Source of the DNA: CAZIDL01 sp964537825
Lineage (GTDB): Bacteria; Bacteroidota; Bacteroidia; Flavobacteriales_D; CAYVSK01
NCBI GenBank assembly: GCA_964537825.1
Contig: CAZIDL010000012.1
Coordinates: 1 to 47,655, forward strand
DNA: 47,655 bases
Reading direction: 5' to 3'
This document shows positions 47,361-47,655 of this stretch, one piece after another. Under the pieces are notes generated by a model. It worked only from the letters and a program-made list of their open reading frames with translations, was not told the DNA's origin and did not search any database. The position numbers and the translations under genes were made by a program. Numbering within the stretch: position 1 is the stretch's first letter; the number at the start of each line of letters is the position of its first letter.

Positions 47361-47655
47361 GACGGACCTGTAAGCCGGGTTCTGTCGCGTTCCATCATTT
47401 ATCTGATCGACCTACCCGCCGGGATCGGGCGAGCAACCCTCGAGCCCCGGCTTATTTGGTCTTTCAGCCCGCAAGGGTCGCCGCCGCTAACGGTCGCCCG
47501 TTAACGAGGTGAGGTGGTCCTCACCGTTGCACCCTTCTCCACCGAAGTGGAGGGTTTGGTTTCTGTGGCCCTCTCTGTTCCGGCCGCTCGCGCGAACCGG
47601 ACCCCCGGTTTCCCGGGGTGCGGTGCTCTGTGCTGCCCGGACTTTCCTCCCTGTA
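47361..47655 (-). ncRNA. rnpB: RNase P RNA (partial, 5' end outside window)
   Basis: On the minus strand the conserved 5' core GAGGAAAGTCCGGGC is at about 47647-47633, the internal P-core sequence CCACAGAAA is near 47566, and the 3' element ACAGAACCCGGCTTACAGGTC ends near 47363. These are the signatures of bacterial class A RNase P RNA, which trims tRNA 5' leaders. The window edge removes the 5' end, so the gene continues beyond 47655 on the + coordinate. Confidence 0.93.

Noticed and set aside
1..47655. Search for CRISPR arrays, insertion sequences and prophage genes
   Set aside because: No regularly spaced repeats, transposase genes or terminal inverted repeats were seen. The holin-like gene at 3181-3534 is the chromosomal YqjE-like type.

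Overview
The window is a compact chromosomal segment of a Bacteroidota bacterium, possibly Flavobacteriales-like; the rank below phylum is a guess. Pointers are the many small lipoproteins, a MnmA with the long Bacteroidota-type insert, DUF1573/DUF3108 and TPR-HisKA_2 proteins, the Cys-rich GCTDP...DDGSC leader of the MbnP-like protein, and -7 promoter boxes of the form TAnnTTTG. I see no phage, insertion sequence, CRISPR array or tRNA. About 46 protein genes and one RNA gene are packed tightly, with many ATGA start/stop overlaps and several convergent 3' overlaps.

Layout. 1-356: non-coding or decayed DNA and a promoter. 357-2745: operon of a P-loop kinase, an aminoglycoside-phosphotransferase-like kinase and an MscS channel. 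2802-3857: small envelope proteins (conserved small protein, holin-like protein, YtxH). 3979-6161: patatin, thpR and an outer-membrane-like protein. 6232-7002: lipoprotein metalloprotease. 7009-8190: mnmA. 8260-13125: TauE transporter, glycosyltransferase, asparagine synthetase, glycosyltransferase. 13154-16426: spoT with a lipoprotein and a TPR-like protein. 16528-18203: lgt and a universal stress protein. 18210-21848: HAD phosphatase, DUF3108, DUF1573 and S41 peptidase. 21974-28391: comEC and argB-argD-argC-argJ. 28671-29399: lipoprotein. 29400-29877: long intergenic stretch with RNA-like structure. 29878-31889: MbnP-like/MbnH-like pair. 32145-36587: secreted protein, a structured intergenic stretch, a disulfide-less Lpd-like flavoprotein, CDF exporter, lipoprotein and SRPBCC protein. 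36634-41197: aroE with an aromatic amino acid decarboxylase, Na+/solute symporter, suhB. 41280-47352: TPR histidine kinase, mtaB, peptide-binding lipoprotein and DUF2279 protein. 47361-47655: RNase P RNA on the minus strand, cut by the window edge.

How the genes work together. argBDCJ encodes the acetylated cyclic route from glutamate to ornithine. The MbnP/MbnH pair resembles a copper-binding protein and the di-heme enzyme that oxidises one of its tryptophans. The glycosyltransferase/asnB block looks like a small surface-glycan unit. spoT is translationally coupled to an envelope lipoprotein gene.

The most pervasive unexplained signal is promoter placement: in at least eight genes a TAnnTT(T/C)G-like box ends only 4-7 nt before the ATG, which predicts leaderless or nearly leaderless mRNAs. 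The best candidates for undescribed elements are the structured intergenic stretches at 29400-29877 and 32583-32851, a terminator-like hairpin whose loop holds a start codon (19512-19549), and a split, order-reversed version of a normally fused kinase pair (357-1861).
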